Assembly (NCBI RefSeq): GCF_046536515.1
Contig: NZ_JAWDMQ010000035.1
Span: 1 to 13,349 of the forward strand
Direction: 5' to 3'
DNA length: 13,349 bases
From: Caldisphaera sp046536515
GTDB lineage: Archaea > Thermoproteota > Thermoprotei_A > Sulfolobales > Acidilobaceae
Part shown: piece after piece, positions 13,339 through 13,349 of the stretch
How positions within the stretch are numbered: position 1 is the first letter of the stretch
Layout of the letters: each line of letters begins with the position of its first letter
Made by a program: the position numbers and the translations under genes
Notes under the pieces: model-generated
Database searches by the model: none
What the model saw: only the letters and a program-made list of their open reading frames with translations
Told to the model about the DNA's origin: nothing

Positions 13339-13349
13339 AAATATTTACC

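Overview
The window looks like a chromosomal segment of an AT-rich thermophilic archaeon, most likely a low-GC member of the Thermoproteota (a Caldisphaera-like or related lineage is a guess). The reasons are archaeal-type ArgRS and IleRS, a tRNA-Asp with a bulge-helix-bulge intron, a Clp1/Grc3-type polynucleotide kinase, a TtuA/NcsA-type tRNA thiolase, TATA-box promoters with short or absent leaders, GGTGA/GGAGGT ribosome-binding sites, and use of TTG starts. The theme is tRNA biology: two aminoacyl-tRNA synthetases, one tRNA gene, one tRNA-modifying enzyme and one RNA kinase.

Layout. 1-2630 (minus): argS, followed downstream by a PLP aminotransferase gene cut by the window edge. 2769-3722 (plus): a multi-spanning membrane protein resembling Ni/Co transporters; its promoter region carries two GTGCACA boxes 32 bp apart. 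3840-7896 (plus): an apparent operon of a small predicted ferredoxin-fold protein, ileS, and a Cas4-like nuclease whose start lies inside the end of ileS. 7903-10234 (minus): a TtuA/NcsA-type thiolase, then a miniature IS200/IS605-like element without an intact tnpB, then a radical SAM protein with a TRAM-like tail. The element's right end supplies the radical SAM gene's Shine-Dalgarno sequence. 10410-11330 (plus): a Nudix gene with a problematic 5' end, a second relic of a tnpB element on the opposite strand, and an unidentified small ORF. 11357-12195 (minus): a winged-helix protein, a possible decayed ORF, and tRNA-Asp(GUC). 12313-13338 (plus): the Clp1/Grc3-type kinase, divergent from the tRNA.

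The most interesting stretch is 8958-9244. It has transposon-end hairpins at both borders and keeps the C-terminal tail of tnpB, with stops. It also has an internal TATA box placed about 25 bp before a series of stable hairpins ending at the right border. This is the layout expected of a TnpB-less omegaRNA-like (reRNA) locus, sitting directly in front of the start codon of a resident gene. No CRISPR array, rRNA, or complete transposase is present. Assignments come from reading motifs, not from searches.
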